A stretch of 33,957 nucleotides of DNA from Oscillatoriales cyanobacterium PMM_0008 (GTDB taxonomy: Bacteria; Cyanobacteriota; Cyanobacteriia; Cyanobacteriales; Aerosakkonemataceae), in the NCBI GenBank assembly GCA_949128025.1, contig CASBRD010000345.1, forward strand, positions 1-33,957. The letters are read 5' to 3'. A model generated the notes under the pieces. It was not told the origin of the DNA. It did not search any database and saw nothing but the letters and a program-made list of their open reading frames with translations. Shown piece by piece: positions 18,392-27,316 of this stretch. The position numbers and the translations under genes were made by a program. Numbering within the stretch: the stretch's first letter is position 1; each line of letters starts with the position of its first letter.

Positions 18392-19807
18392 TCAACTATT
18401 TAGTTTGAGTCGTTCTGGAAGGCGATCCTGCCGCACCAAGTCTTGATAAGTTTCTCGCTGCAAGATAACTTTGGCTTCCCCATCTTTAACTAAAACCGCC
18501 GCCGGTCGGGGCACCCGATTGTAGTTAGAGGCCATACTGTAATTGTAAGCACCAGTACTCATGACTACTAGGATGTCTCCCGGATCGGTTTGAGGTAGTT
18601 GGATATCTTTAATCAGAATGTCTCCCGATTCACAGTGTAACCCCGCAATCGTGACTGTTTCCGTTAAAGGAGCCGACATCCGATTTGCCACCACAGCTCG
18701 ATAAACTGATTGGTAGGTAATCGGACGAGGATTGTCAGACATACCACCATCAACCGCCAGGTAAGTCCGTATTTCCGGAACTTCTTTACGACTGCCGAGG
18801 GTGTAAGCTGTGACACAAGTAGGCCCGACTAAAGACCGACCCGGTTCGCACATCAGCGTAGGCAAAGGTACTTGCTGAGTTTGGCAAGCTGCTGCAACGG
18901 ATTCGCTGACTGTTTTTACCCACTCTTCAATACTCGGCGGATCGTCTGTTTCCGTGTAGCGAATGCCTAAGCCGCCACCAATATTTAAGCGCGTCACTGG
19001 CAATCCGAAAGAAGATGCTTTATCCAGCCACTGTACCATTACCCCAGCCAAATCCCGATGGGGTTGCAACTCGAAGATTTGAGAGCCAATATGAGCGTGC
19101 AGTCCCACACAATGAAGCGAAGTAGTTTGACTGACAAAGGCAAACACTTCCTCGACTTGGTTGGGATCGAACCCAAATTTGCTGTCTAAGTGACCTGTAC
19201 GAATGTATTCGTGGGTGTGACATTCAATGCCGGGGGTAAGCCGCAGCATGATTTTAATCGGGTTTGGGGAAGAATCCCTGCCTCCCCCCAGCAAAGCCAA
19301 AGTTTTTAGCTCTAGCCAGTTATCGACTACGATCGTGCAGCCCGATTCTACGGCAAACTCAAGTTCGGCGCGGGATTTATTGTTGCCGTGGAAATAAAGC
19401 AATTCACGGTTGACACCTGCTTGTATGGCAGTGTATAATTCACCGCCAGATACTACTTCTACGCCCAAGCCTTCACTTGCTGCGATCGCACAAATAGCAA
19501 GGCAATTCCAAGCCTTAGAAGCATAGACCGCCACAGAAGTGCCGGGATAGTAGCGCTTAAAGGCATCCCGGTACTGCGAGCAAGCTGTCCTCAGTGTTTC
19601 TTCATCCAAAATATACAAGGGCGATCCGAATTGCCGCACCAGATCGGTCACATCGCAACCGCCAATTTCTAGGCAATCTTGGCTGTTAACCCTGGCTGTG
19701 AGCGGTAAAAGTTGCTGGTTAGGCGATCGATTTTCTGATGTATCGGTGGTAGATGGCAAATACTGACTGCCAGAATTGCGAACCCCTACCGAGTGAGTTG
19801 ATACCAT
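18392..19807 (-). CDS. lysA: Diaminopimelate decarboxylase
   Basis: 471 residues from the ATG at 19807; a TTG at 19825 would add six residues. It converts meso-diaminopimelate to L-lysine with pyridoxal phosphate, the last step of lysine synthesis, drawing on the cell-wall precursor. The PLP lysine is Lys98 in VAVYASKAWNCLA. Other family motifs are HAHIGSQI, the glycine loop NIGGGLGI, CEPGRSLVG and the C-terminal active-site CESGD. An N-terminal extension of about 50 residues precedes the fold I type III barrel. It is the first gene of the minus-strand lysA-cdaA-uppS row and is divergent from the rimI-like gene with only about 63 bp between starts, so the promoters overlap. No lysine riboswitch fits in that space. 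Confidence 0.95.
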   Translation of the reverse strand: MVSTHSVGVRNSGSQYLPSTTDTSENRSPNQQLLPLTARVNSQDCLEIGGCDVTDLVRQFGSPLYILDEETLRTACSQYRDAFKRYYPGTSVAVYASKAWNCLAICAIAASEGLGVEVVSGGELYTAIQAGVNRELLYFHGNNKSRAELEFAVESGCTIVVDNWLELKTLALLGGGRDSSPNPIKIMLRLTPGIECHTHEYIRTGHLDSKFGFDPNQVEEVFAFVSQTTSLHCVGLHAHIGSQIFELQPHRDLAGVMVQWLDKASSFGLPVTRLNIGGGLGIRYTETDDPPSIEEWVKTVSESVAAACQTQQVPLPTLMCEPGRSLVGPTCVTAYTLGSRKEVPEIRTYLAVDGGMSDNPRPITYQSVYRAVVANRMSAPLTETVTIAGLHCESGDILIKDIQLPQTDPGDILVVMSTGAYNYSMASNYNRVPRPAAVLVKDGEAKVILQRETYQDLVRQDRLPERLKLNS

Positions 19808-19870
19808 AATGTGGGAACGATCCAACGTTAAAATGACAGGCGTGAGTGCGTCTCGTTAATCAGTTTACAA

Positions 19871-20473
19871 TTGAGCGCTATTAACTTTTTAAATCTAAAA
19901 CCCCTGACACCAGAACTACTACCAGCAGTAGTAGAACTCGATCGAGAGTGTTTTGGTGGACTTTGGACTCTGGAAAGTTATCAACGAGAGTTAGATAGTC
20001 CAAACAGCGATATCCTGATTCTTCTCAAAGAAGAGAATGGCGAAGAATCTCTCTCTCCAGATCCTTCTCATACCCCAATCTTGGGATTAGGATGCTTATG
20101 GGCGATTTTAGATGAAGCTCACATCACCATTCTGGCCGTTCATCCCCACAATCGCGCTCAAGGCTTGGGGATGGCACTGCTAACAGCGTTGCTATCCTCC
20201 GCTAAGCAACGCGGGTTGGAACGAGCAACCCTGGAAGTAAGCGCCTCTAACGAAACCGCACTATCTCTTTACCAAAAGTTTGGCTTTCGGATCGCAGGAC
20301 GGCGGCGGGGTTATTACCAGGATACGGGTGAAGATGCCCTGATTCTCTGGCTTAGCGGTATCGGACATCCAGAATTTGACAAAACTTTAGCAGACTGGGA
20401 TCGGCAAGTTCGCACTCGCCTAGCTTCATCCGGCTGGAATTTATACTCAACGAAATTAAAAATGAAAAAATAA
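19871..20473 (+). CDS. rimI: RimI-type N-acetyltransferase
   Basis: 200 residues, GNAT fold. RimI acetylates the N-terminal alanine of ribosomal protein S18, and related enzymes act on other N termini. Motif A is HITILAVHPHNRAQGLGMALL (acetyl-CoA pyrophosphate loop HNRAQGLG), followed by EVSASNETALSLYQKFGF, which is typical of RimI. An acidic insert (residues about 55-68) and a C-terminal tail of about 40 residues make it longer than E. coli RimI (148). The start is TTG at 19871; an in-frame TAA lies upstream at about 19859, so no ATG is available. Divergent from lysA. Confidence 0.85.
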   Translation: MSAINFLNLKPLTPELLPAVVELDRECFGGLWTLESYQRELDSPNSDILILLKEENGEESLSPDPSHTPILGLGCLWAILDEAHITILAVHPHNRAQGLGMALLTALLSSAKQRGLERATLEVSASNETALSLYQKFGFRIAGRRRGYYQDTGEDALILWLSGIGHPEFDKTLADWDRQVRTRLASSGWNLYSTKLKMKK

Positions 20474-20657
20474 CAGAGGAAAAATCAAAAAGATAATTTC
20501 ACAGGCACTGAATTACCACTTAGATCCCTAAATCTAAAATATAAGTTCCCTCATCGGCTATCCGTACCAATTCTCTACTCCAAGAGTATGACAGCCGAAC
20601 AGATTGCCTATGCTAGAATCATGCTTACCGGAACTCAGCAGGTGATGGAAAGCCGCC
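20474..20657 (+). promoter_or_regulatory. clpC upstream region
   Basis: A 184-bp spacer ahead of clpC. A TAGAAT -10-like hexamer is at 20614-20619, preceded by no convincing -35. I saw no CIRCE element (TTAGCACTC-N9-GAGTGCTAA), so HrcA control of clpC is not supported here. Confidence 0.3.
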
Positions 20658-23135
20658 ATGTTTGAACGCTTTACAGAAAAAGCAATTAAAGTGATCATGC
20701 TGGCCCAGGAAGAAGCACGTCGCCTGGGGCACAACTTTGTAGGTACAGAGCAGATCTTATTAGGTCTGATTGGAGAAGGGACCGGCGTCGCCGCCAAGGT
20801 ACTCAAATCAATGGGCGTCAATCTCAAAGACGCTCGGATTGAGGTAGAAAAAATTATTGGTCGGGGTTCTGGATTCGTTGCTGTCGAAATTCCGTTTACT
20901 CCACGGGCAAAGCGCGTTCTGGAGTTATCCCTAGAAGAAGCTCGTCAACTAGGGCATAACTACATCGGCACGGAACACCTGCTTTTGGGCCTAATCCGGG
21001 AAGGGGAAGGCGTGGCAGCAAGAGTACTGGAAAATCTAGGCGTTGACCTCTCCAAAGTCCGCACGCAAGTGATTCGGATGCTGGGCGAAAATACCGAAGT
21101 TACCCCAGGTGCAAGTCAAGGCCGCACGAAGACACCAACTCTTGATGAATTTGGGTCAAATTTGACCGTGATGGCCACCGAGGGCAAGCTCGATCCCGTA
21201 GTGGGTCGTCAGCGGGAAATCGAACGGGTGATCCAAATTTTGGGTCGCCGCACTAAGAACAACCCCGTGTTAATTGGGGAACCGGGTGTCGGGAAAACAG
21301 CGATCGCAGAAGGCTTAGCACAACGCATTGCCAACAACGATGTACCCGACATTTTGGAAGACAAGCGCGTCGTCACTCTGGATATTGGTTTGCTAGTAGC
21401 AGGCACCAAATATCGGGGTGAATTTGAAGAACGCCTCAAGAAAATCATGGACGAAATCCGCTCTGCGGGTAACGTCGTCCTCGTAATTGATGAAGTGCAT
21501 ACCCTGATCGGTGCTGGTGCAGCGGAAGGTGCGATCGATGCAGCCAACATCCTCAAACCTGCACTAGCTAGAGGCGAACTCCAGTGCATCGGTGCAACAA
21601 CACTGGATGAATACCGCAAGCACATCGAACGGGATGCCGCATTGGAACGCCGCTTCCAGCCGGTGATGGTGGGCGAACCAACAGTAGTAGAAACTATAGA
21701 AATTCTCTACGGCTTGCGCGAACGCTACGAACAGCACCACAAGCTGAAAATTTCTGACGAAGCTTTGGAAGCGGCAGCAAAACTATCCCATCGCTATATC
21801 TCCGATCGCTATCTGCCAGATAAAGCAATCGACTTAGTTGATGAAGCTGGATCGCGGGTGCGTCTGATTAATTCCCAATTGCCACCAGCAGCAAAAGAAC
21901 TCGACAAAGAACTGCGTCGGGTACTTAAAGAAAAAGACGATGCGGTCAGGTCGCAAGACTTCGATCGAGCTGGAGAACTGCGCGATCGCGAAATGGAAAT
22001 TAAATCCCAAATCCGCGCTATTTCCCAAAACAAGAAGACTGACTCCTCCGACAAAGATGTCTTACCAGTTGTCACCGAAGAAGATATCGCCCACATCGTA
22101 GCTTCCTGGACAGGCGTTCCAGTCAACAAGCTGACAGAATCCGAATCCGAAAAGCTCCTGCACATGGAAGACACCCTCCATCAGCGGCTCATCGGTCAAG
22201 AAGAGGCGGTGACAGCAGTATCTCGCGCCATTCGTCGCGCCAGAGTCGGTTTGAAAAACCCCAACCGCCCGATCGCCAGCTTTGTATTCTCTGGCCCCAC
22301 GGGAGTCGGTAAGACAGAACTCGCTAAATCATTAGCATCCTACTTCTTCGGTTCCGAAGAAGCCATGATTCGGTTAGATATGTCCGAATACATGGAACGT
22401 CACACCGTCTCCAAGCTGATCGGTTCTCCTCCGGGGTACGTCGGTTACAACGAAGGCGGTCAGCTCACAGAAGCCGTGCGGCGTCGTCCATACACCGTGG
22501 TGCTATTCGACGAAATCGAAAAAGCCCACCCCGATGTGTTCAATATGCTGCTGCAAATCTTGGAAGATGGTCGTCTGACCGACGCCAAGGGACGCACCGT
22601 AGACTTCAAGAACACATTGCTGATCATGACTTCCAACATCGGCTCGAAGGTAATTGAGAAAGGCGGTAGCCAACTCGGCTTCTTTGATGCAGGATCGGAA
22701 ACCCAAGCGGAAGCACAGTACATTCGGATTCGGACTCTGGTCAACGAAGAACTCAAGCAGTACTTCCGCCCAGAATTCCTCAATCGGCTCGACGAAATTA
22801 TCGTCTTCCGCCAGCTCGACAACGAGGAGATCAAGAAAATCTGCGACATTCTGCTCAAGGAAGTCTTTAATCGCCTGATGGAACAGGGAATCACCCTGGA
22901 AGTCACGGAAGCCTTCAAAGATCGCTTGGTCACAGAAGGTTACAACCCCAGCTACGGGGCGAGACCGCTGCGTCGAGCCATTATGCGTCTCCTGGAAGAC
23001 AGCCTAGCCGAGGAAATCCTTTCCGGACGGGTTCAAACGGGAGACACTGCCATAGTGGATGTGGACGATCAGGGTAAGGTTAGGGTGTTACAGGGCGAGA
23101 AAAAAGCACTGACTCCTAGCGCTGTTGAAAAGTAA
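20658..23135 (+). CDS. clpC: ClpC, AAA+ unfoldase of the Clp protease
   Basis: 825 residues, full length. HSP100 ATPase that unfolds substrates and feeds ClpP-type peptidases in the cytoplasm; close to plant plastid ClpC. Two N-terminal Clp repeats (about 1-145); first AAA+ with Walker A GEPGVGKT (207-214) and [16 protein letters not shown]; a UVR-like coiled region (about 420-455) that marks ClpC against ClpB; second AAA+ with Walker A GPTGVGKT, the pore loop [13 protein letters not shown] and [15 protein letters not shown]; and a ClpP-docking loop around SQLGFF. The C-terminal D2-small domain ends [21 protein letters not shown] start. It is monocistronic, with a strong terminator 50 bp after the stop. 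The gene is expected to be essential, as reported in other cyanobacteria. Confidence 0.98.
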   Translation: MFERFTEKAIKVIMLAQEEARRLGHNFVGTEQILLGLIGEGTGVAAKVLKSMGVNLKDARIEVEKIIGRGSGFVAVEIPFTPRAKRVLELSLEEARQLGHNYIGTEHLLLGLIREGEGVAARVLENLGVDLSKVRTQVIRMLGENTEVTPGASQGRTKTPTLDEFGSNLTVMATEGKLDPVVGRQREIERVIQILGRRTKNNPVLIGEPGVGKTAIAEGLAQRIANNDVPDILEDKRVVTLDIGLLVAGTKYRGEFEERLKKIMDEIRSAGNVVLVIDEVHTLIGAGAAEGAIDAANILKPALARGELQCIGATTLDEYRKHIERDAALERRFQPVMVGEPTVVETIEILYGLRERYEQHHKLKISDEALEAAAKLSHRYISDRYLPDKAIDLVDEAGSRVRLINSQLPPAAKELDKELRRVLKEKDDAVRSQDFDRAGELRDREMEIKSQIRAISQNKKTDSSDKDVLPVVTEEDIAHIVASWTGVPVNKLTESESEKLLHMEDTLHQRLIGQEEAVTAVSRAIRRARVGLKNPNRPIASFVFSGPTGVGKTELAKSLASYFFGSEEAMIRLDMSEYMERHTVSKLIGSPPGYVGYNEGGQLTEAVRRRPYTVVLFDEIEKAHPDVFNMLLQILEDGRLTDAKGRTVDFKNTLLIMTSNIGSKVIEKGGSQLGFFDAGSETQAEAQYIRIRTLVNEELKQYFRPEFLNRLDEIIVFRQLDNEEIKKICDILLKEVFNRLMEQGITLEVTEAFKDRLVTEGYNPSYGARPLRRAIMRLLEDSLAEEILSGRVQTGDTAIVDVDDQGKVRVLQGEKKALTPSAVEK

Positions 23136-23185
23136 TTAGTTTTGCATTAACGAGACTTTAATGTAAAACCAAAACTTCTTAAATG

Positions 23186-23216
23186 AAAAACGGTAGAACT
23201 CAGTTCTACCGTTTTT
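23186..23216 (+). terminator. Rho-independent terminator after clpC
   Basis: Perfect 14-bp stem aaaaacggtagaac (23186-23199) / gttctaccgttttt (23203-23216) with a 3-base loop, ending in five T. The symmetrical A and T runs make it usable from both directions. Confidence 0.92.
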
Positions 23217-23247
23217 CGCTTAATTCAATATACGCTAAACTGTAACC

Positions 23248-23713
23248 ATGCAGCCCTTCCTAACCACTCAACCCGCCATCGCCCATCCAGCCTATGATGA
23301 TTTCATGGCGATGTTGGTGCGGTTGTATCCTCAACGTCTGGGTGAAATTATCGATCGGCATTTGGCGTTCTCGTCAGCAATGAACCTTTCTGAAAAGCTG
23401 CAACTGGTCGATCCGCTAAAAAGCTGGTTAGATAGCTTTCGACCGCTTTCCCCCACTGTTGTTGCCGAACTGAAAAAACTCTACGACATTCGCGTTCACG
23501 TATCACTCCAATGCGATCGAGGGGAATACCTTGACACAGCGTGAAACTGAATTAGTCCTAGAAACCGGAATCACCATTGGTGGAAAAACCCTGCGAGAAC
23601 ACCTGGAAGCGATCGGACATCGGGATGCCATCAACTACATTGAAACCCTAATGCAATCGGACACTCTCATCGGTGAATGGGAGATTAAACAGATTCACAC
23701 ACACTCATTCTAA
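23248..23713 (+). pseudogene. Fic-family gene, frameshifted and truncated
   Basis: The first frame (23248-23544) gives a Fic-type N terminus ending ...LSPTVVAELKKLYDIR. The next frame (continuing to 23713) gives TYHSNAIEGNTLTQRE and ITIGGKTLREHLEAIGHRDA. These join at 23491-23495, where one extra base in cgcg shifts the frame. SNAIEG is the inhibitory alpha-helix motif (S/T)xxxE(G/N) of Fic AMP-transferases. The catalytic core with HPFxxGNGR is absent: reading stops at 23711-23713 after about 155 codons, against roughly 330-380 for intact relatives. The gene is therefore doubly broken (frameshift plus loss of the 3' half) and cannot modify target proteins. Sequencing error could explain the frameshift but not the truncation. 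Confidence 0.85.
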
Positions 23714-23821
23714 GAGCGAATCATAGCAACTGCCAGCGACAGCCGAGGTCGAGGACTACCCTTCTATGAAGAGATGCTAGCGGTTTTGCAGCAGCATTCT
23801 GAAGATAGAAGTTTAGACTAA
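23714..23821 (+). pseudogene. Unrecognised coding remnant behind the Fic fragment
   Basis: In the same frame as the end of the Fic fragment, directly after its stop, 35 further codons read ATASDSRGRGLPFYEEMLAV and on to TAA at 23819-23821. The peptide looks protein-like (amphipathic, compact composition) but has no start codon, and I do not recognise the family. It may be the tail of another gene fused here when the Fic core was deleted. Confidence 0.35.
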
Positions 23822-23850
23822 ACGCGCCTTAAAGCTCGGTTAGTCTAAAC
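23811..23850 (+). terminator. 11-bp hairpin ahead of the transglutaminase-like gene
   Basis: gtttagactaa (23811-23821) pairs exactly with ttagtctaaac (23840-23850), with an 18-base loop. No T run follows, so it is either a weak terminator or a small repeat element. Confidence 0.45.
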
Positions 23851-23893
23851 TACAGTTAGATGAATTCCGTGAAAAATAACAATTATCACAATT

Positions 23894-24733
23894 ATGAAAT
23901 TTAATCTTAGCTCAGTACTGCGTTACAGAATTGACGAACCCAGCACTTTAGTGTTAAATATCCAAGTTGTTAACAACGACCATCAAAGGATTTGCACCGA
24001 ACAGCTACAATTAGACCCTGAAGTAAAGTTTGACGAATATACTGCACCTTCAAGTTTAACTCGATATATACGGATCGACGCACCGACGGGCAAATTGGAA
24101 GTAAAGTATGAAGCGACGGTGGAATTGGTGCATTTTTACGCCGAGCCCAACACCATTGCTGAAGTAGCGATCGCAGATTTACCGATGGAGACGCTACAGT
24201 ATCTTTACCCCAGTCGCTACTGTGAGTCGGATCGAGCGATCGGTTTGGTGCAGAGTGAATTTGGGCAGTTACAACCTGGTTATTCCAAGGTTACTGCTAT
24301 TTGCAACTGGATTTATAACAAAGTCACTTATTTATCTGGTAGTACCAATTCTCAGACTTCAGCTTATGATACAGCAACGCAACGGGCGGGTGTTTGTCGG
24401 GATTTTGCCCATCTAGGCATTACTTTCTGTCGTGCTTTGAATATTCCCGCACGCTTTGTTAGCGCCTACGCTTACGGTCTGAATCCGCCGGATTTTCACG
24501 CTTGTTTTGAGGCTTATCTGGGCGATCGCTGGTATCTGTTTGATGCTACCCGCTTGGTGCCTTTAAACAGTATAATCCGAATCGGTACGGGTCGCGATGC
24601 GGCAGATGTTTCTTTTGGGACTTTATTTGGAGCGGTGCAAATGGAGGAGATGAAACTTTTTGTGGCACCAGTCTCGGAAGCGGGAGAGATGGAGAGGTCT
24701 GATTGTACAGGTATGGCGATCGCTATTTCGTAA
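23894..24733 (+). CDS. Transglutaminase-like cysteine-protease-fold protein
   Basis: 279 residues. An N-terminal beta-rich region (about 1-95, bacterial transglutaminase N type) is followed by the papain-like transglutaminase core. The catalytic triad is visible: Cys168 (RAGVCRDFAHLG), His202 (DFHACFEAYLG) and Asp217 (YLFDATR). Proteins of this family are mostly peptidases or amidases, with few true crosslinkers; substrates are unknown. There is no signal peptide, so it is cytoplasmic. The ATG at 23894 gives a natural family N terminus. It stands alone: Fic debris lies upstream and an inverted repeat downstream. Confidence 0.9.
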   Translation: MKFNLSSVLRYRIDEPSTLVLNIQVVNNDHQRICTEQLQLDPEVKFDEYTAPSSLTRYIRIDAPTGKLEVKYEATVELVHFYAEPNTIAEVAIADLPMETLQYLYPSRYCESDRAIGLVQSEFGQLQPGYSKVTAICNWIYNKVTYLSGSTNSQTSAYDTATQRAGVCRDFAHLGITFCRALNIPARFVSAYAYGLNPPDFHACFEAYLGDRWYLFDATRLVPLNSIIRIGTGRDAADVSFGTLFGAVQMEEMKLFVAPVSEAGEMERSDCTGMAIAIS

Positions 24734-24756
24734 AGTGCTATTTCACCGGAATGTCT

Positions 24757-24790
24757 GTGGGGCGGGCTTCTTTATTAAACCCGACCCCAC
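24757..24790. repeat. Short inverted repeat (GGGCGGG/CCCGACCCC)
   Basis: gtggggcgggctt (24757-24769) and aaacccgaccccac (24777-24790) pair imperfectly with a short loop, just after the transglutaminase-like gene. The core is related to the inverted repeat at 32103-32166 (gtaggggcgggttt / aaacccgcccgtac), so both belong to one dispersed family. It may double as a terminator. The rest of 24791-24977 shows nothing I recognise. Confidence 0.65.
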
Positions 24791-24977
24791 TTTTAGTGGA
24801 AATAAGCTATATCGTTTCCGGTTGAATCTCATTCCCGATCAAATATTCTAAGCAACAATATTTAGTGTGACAGATCCCATCACCAAATCAAAGATTATAG
24901 CGTGGGCTTTTGGCCTTGCACCTTCCAGTTGACTGACAAACACCCTGACATTCTCTGGCATCAAGCAGACTACTCAG

Positions 24978-25196
24978 TCAGTTACGTGACTGACAACTCA
25001 TCTGTTTGGTAGCTATTAATTCGCGAGACTCTTGCTTAACATAGCCGGACATGGCTGCTTGCTGCAACGTCAAAAAGGCATTCAAGTCTTCTAAATCGTA
25101 CTTGCTGCCCAGAAGCTGTCGCAATTGATTTTCGGCTTCAACGGTTAGATAACCAGTTGCTATAGCTTGTTGTACCACATCCCGAATCAGAATCAT
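24978..25196 (-). CDS. Small conserved cyanobacterial protein, unknown function
   Basis: 72 residues from the ATG at 25196. The peptide begins MILIRDVVQQAIATGYLTVE and continues NQLRQLL...DLEDLNAFLTLQQAA, mostly helical and acidic. I recall very similar small proteins from filamentous cyanobacteria but no named family. A GAGAAAAG stretch upstream of this ATG is a plausible SD, and the 38 residues that an upstream in-frame start would add look non-coding, so I take the internal ATG. A near-palindrome gtcagttacgtgactgac (24977-24994) covers the stop codon and may end the transcript. No neighbour gives a functional hint. Confidence 0.6.
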   Translation of the reverse strand: MILIRDVVQQAIATGYLTVEAENQLRQLLGSKYDLEDLNAFLTLQQAAMSGYVKQESRELIATKQMSCQSRN

Positions 25197-25442
25197 ATAA
25201 CTTTTCTCAACTCGCTGACTGACAAGAGTAAGTATGAGACTTTTCGGTAGACAGCCTATTGACGCGACTCTCTGCGATCCTGTGATGTTTTTTTGACTAG
25301 CCCGTGACAACTGATATAAGTCTTAGGTGATCGATCGAGGTATCGGCTGTGACGCCGATCGTCTGACGCCTCTTCCGGAAGAATGATATTGACTCTGGGC
25401 ATTTACAAGCCGATCGCTCCTGCGATTGTGAGAAACTAATTT

Positions 25443-25483
25443 AGGACTTACGCAGCGAGTACAACCAATCAGCGGTAAGTCCT
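25443..25483. repeat. Inverted repeat aggacttac / gtaagtcct
   Basis: Nine-base arms at 25443-25451 and 25475-25483, extended by gc/gc with one bulged base. The aggacttacgca motif is one I recognise as a frequent dispersed repeat in filamentous cyanobacteria. It lies in the 315-bp spacer between the small minus-strand gene and the signal peptidase; the remainder of that spacer (25197-25442) has several CGATCG sites and nothing else clear. Confidence 0.65.
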
Positions 25484-25511
25484 GTATTTGTTCTCCTCCT
25501 TGATACCTTCT

Positions 25512-26087
25512 ATGGACTATAACGAAAAGAATTTGGCAGGGTTTCCTCTCTGGTTGCGGGTATGGCGTCAAGTCAGGGAAAATCTCCTAATCCTGGTCAT
25601 CGCCCTTACCTTGGCTCTTTTGCTGCGGACTTTTGTGGCAGAACCCCGCTACATTCCCTCTGATTCTATGCTGCCGACCTTACAAGTGGGCGATCGCTTG
25701 ATAGTCGAGAAGGTTAGTTACCATTTTCGCCCCCCCACAACGGGCGATATAGTTGTCTTCGATCCGCCGCCACAGCTGCAAATTCAGGGATATGCTAAAG
25801 ATCAGGCATTTATCAAACGGGTAATCGGCGAACCGGGCCAACTCGTGAGCATTACCGATGGCAAAGTCTATCTCGATCGCAAACCTCTACAGGAAAGCTA
25901 CATTGCCGAACCTCCCGCCTATAAGTGGGGGCCACAGGCCGTTCCGTCAGGCCAACTTTTTGTGATGGGAGACAATCGGAACAACAGCAATGATTCCCAT
26001 ATGTGGGGCTTTTTACCGAAACAAAACATCATTGGTCGTGCTTGCTTTCGGTTTTGGCCGCTCGATCGCATTGGTCTTCTAAAATAG
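25512..26087 (+). CDS. lepB: Signal peptidase I
   Basis: 191 residues from the ATG at 25512; a TTG at 25488 would add eight. The enzyme removes signal peptides from exported proteins at the outer face of the cytoplasmic and possibly thylakoid membrane. A single N-terminal membrane anchor covers about residues 24-42 (LLILVIALTLALLLRTFVA). The Ser-Lys dyad is Ser52 in YIPSDSMLPTL and Lys102 in FIKRVIGEPG. Box E, GDNRNNSNDSHMWGF, is intact. Length fits the short cyanobacterial and plastid type. It stands alone, convergent with the helix-hairpin-helix gene. Confidence 0.96.
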   Translation: MDYNEKNLAGFPLWLRVWRQVRENLLILVIALTLALLLRTFVAEPRYIPSDSMLPTLQVGDRLIVEKVSYHFRPPTTGDIVVFDPPPQLQIQGYAKDQAFIKRVIGEPGQLVSITDGKVYLDRKPLQESYIAEPPAYKWGPQAVPSGQLFVMGDNRNNSNDSHMWGFLPKQNIIGRACFRFWPLDRIGLLK

Positions 26088-26141
26088 TTTTGAATTTTGA
26101 ATTTTGAGTTAAAGAAGTTAGTTAATTCAAAATTAAAAACT
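26088..26141. repeat. Heptad repeats between convergent genes
   Basis: Three copies of ttttgaa (with one gttttgaat variant) from 26088 are answered by ttcaaaatt and ttaaaaac to about 26140, giving an A/T-rich imperfect hairpin between lepB and the helix-hairpin-helix gene. Same kind of structure as at 16485-16558. Confidence 0.65.
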
Positions 26142-26723
26142 CTAAGAGAAGCGCAAGTAGTGCATCAGCTGGCCGATCGTGTCTGCCGAAAGAGATAATC
26201 TTAGTTGAAAATCCGCCAAATCTCGGTAATTACCGCCATTCTCGCGATTTTGTACGATCGAGTCTGCCAGAAAAGAATCGATCGCCGGAATTTTACTCAG
26301 CATTTCCATTGAGGCTGTGTTCGGGTTAATCTGCTGGGGGGTAAAGACGCTTTCCGGGTCGTAGTAACAAAATCTGAGTACCGGCGCAAGGGGTTTGAGT
26401 CGCTCAAGAGGCCAGCTGAGCGCGGCTGCAACGTCCTCCAGACAATGAAACTCTACCCCAGACCGAGACAGAGAAACAAGCGATCGGGCCTGATGAATTG
26501 ACAATCCGGGCAATCTCAGCCAATCATCTACAGTCGCCCGATGCGGGTCAATTTTGATCCCCAACGAGGCTGCGATCGCAATTTCCTCAACTGATTGCAG
26601 CCGATAGTACGGGTCATTGAGAATTCGCGCCCGGATTGACTGCTGCTGAGGATTTACCGACGTTTTGGGCAACGTCTTTCCAAGCTGCTTTTGTACCGAG
26701 ATTAGCCAGTTACTAATTCCCAT
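26142..26723 (-). CDS. Helix-hairpin-helix (ComEA-like) protein
   Basis: 193 residues. Two helix-hairpin-helix regions: about 65-100 (VDDWLRLPGLSIHQARSLV) and about 130-190 (INPNTASMEMLSKIPAIDSF then a FQLRLSLS segment). The second has the N-P-N-T-A-S start typical of ComEA repeats. ComEA binds incoming DNA in competence, but that protein is exported; here I see no signal peptide or membrane anchor, so a DNA-uptake role is not supported and DNA binding is only an inference. It starts 11 bp after the stop of the TM2 gene, on the same strand, so the two are probably cotranscribed. Confidence 0.8.
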   Translation of the reverse strand: MGISNWLISVQKQLGKTLPKTSVNPQQQSIRARILNDPYYRLQSVEEIAIAASLGIKIDPHRATVDDWLRLPGLSIHQARSLVSLSRSGVEFHCLEDVAAALSWPLERLKPLAPVLRFCYYDPESVFTPQQINPNTASMEMLSKIPAIDSFLADSIVQNRENGGNYRDLADFQLRLSLSADTIGQLMHYLRFS

Positions 26724-26734
26724 ATTTAAACCAT

Positions 26735-27103
26735 TTAGTCAAGTAGCTTGCGGCGTTTTTGCTCGAATTCGTACTCAGAAATCAACCCCTCTTGGCGCAA
26801 CTGTTCCAGTTGGCGCAAAGCCTCTGCCATCGCCGCCACCTGGGAGGGGTCAACAGAGGATTGTACCGTCACTGGCGAATTTAGATTGAAATTGCGATCG
26901 AATTGATCTGGATCTTGGACTAAATACCAAAACCCTTCAATAGCGCTAGCCACATGGGGAATGGGTGTCCACGATAGCAGCAAATACAGAATACCCCACA
27001 CCGGCTGTCCCAAATAAAACTTGTGGAGTCCCGAAAGAGGTATAACTGCCCCACTAAAAGCCAAAATCGCCGCCACTCTTCGACCTTTCGGCTTACTCAA
27101 CAT
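26735..27103 (-). CDS. TM2 domain / SHOCT domain membrane protein
   Basis: 122 residues. The N-terminal TM2 module (about 8-65) has two hydrophobic segments with the linker GLHKFYLGQPVWGILYLLL. The C terminus (about 92-121, LRQLEQLRQEGLISEYEFEQ) is a SHOCT motif, often found at the ends of membrane proteins. Function is not known for this combination. It is the promoter-proximal gene of a two-gene unit with the helix-hairpin-helix gene. ATG start. The 213-bp spacer to the DUF1825 gene contains TATAAT at 27135-27140 on the plus strand. Confidence 0.85.
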   Translation of the reverse strand: MLSKPKGRRVAAILAFSGAVIPLSGLHKFYLGQPVWGILYLLLSWTPIPHVASAIEGFWYLVQDPDQFDRNFNLNSPVTVQSSVDPSQVAAMAEALRQLEQLRQEGLISEYEFEQKRRKLLD

Positions 27104-27316
27104 GGTGTCGCCTCTATAACCTGCCGTCTTCTTATATAATATTAATCTCTGCTGCCCGACGAGTGGCGCGATCGATTACGAGTGGGGGAACCAGATGAGC
27201 AAGCGAACGCATTACCGAAGCAAATTTTTTGAAAGATAATAGCAGACTGGACTAGAATTGTACCAGATACAACTGTATTCCCTCTGAATGCAAACCTTCG
27301 ATTGAATGGAAGCGCA

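Noticed and set aside
19808-19870. Lysine riboswitch before lysA
   Set aside because: Only about 63 bp separate lysA from the divergent rimI-like start, too short for the aptamer.
20474-20657. CIRCE operator before clpC
   Set aside because: No TTAGCACTC-N9-GAGTGCTAA palindrome is present.
22460-22933. Minus-strand open frame of 157 codons inside clpC
   Set aside because: Serine/arginine-rich antisense shadow of the second AAA+ domain.
25197-25310. N-terminal extension of the small 72-residue protein
   Set aside because: The extra 38 residues have no conserved look, whereas the internal ATG at 25196 has a plausible SD and begins the recognisable part.
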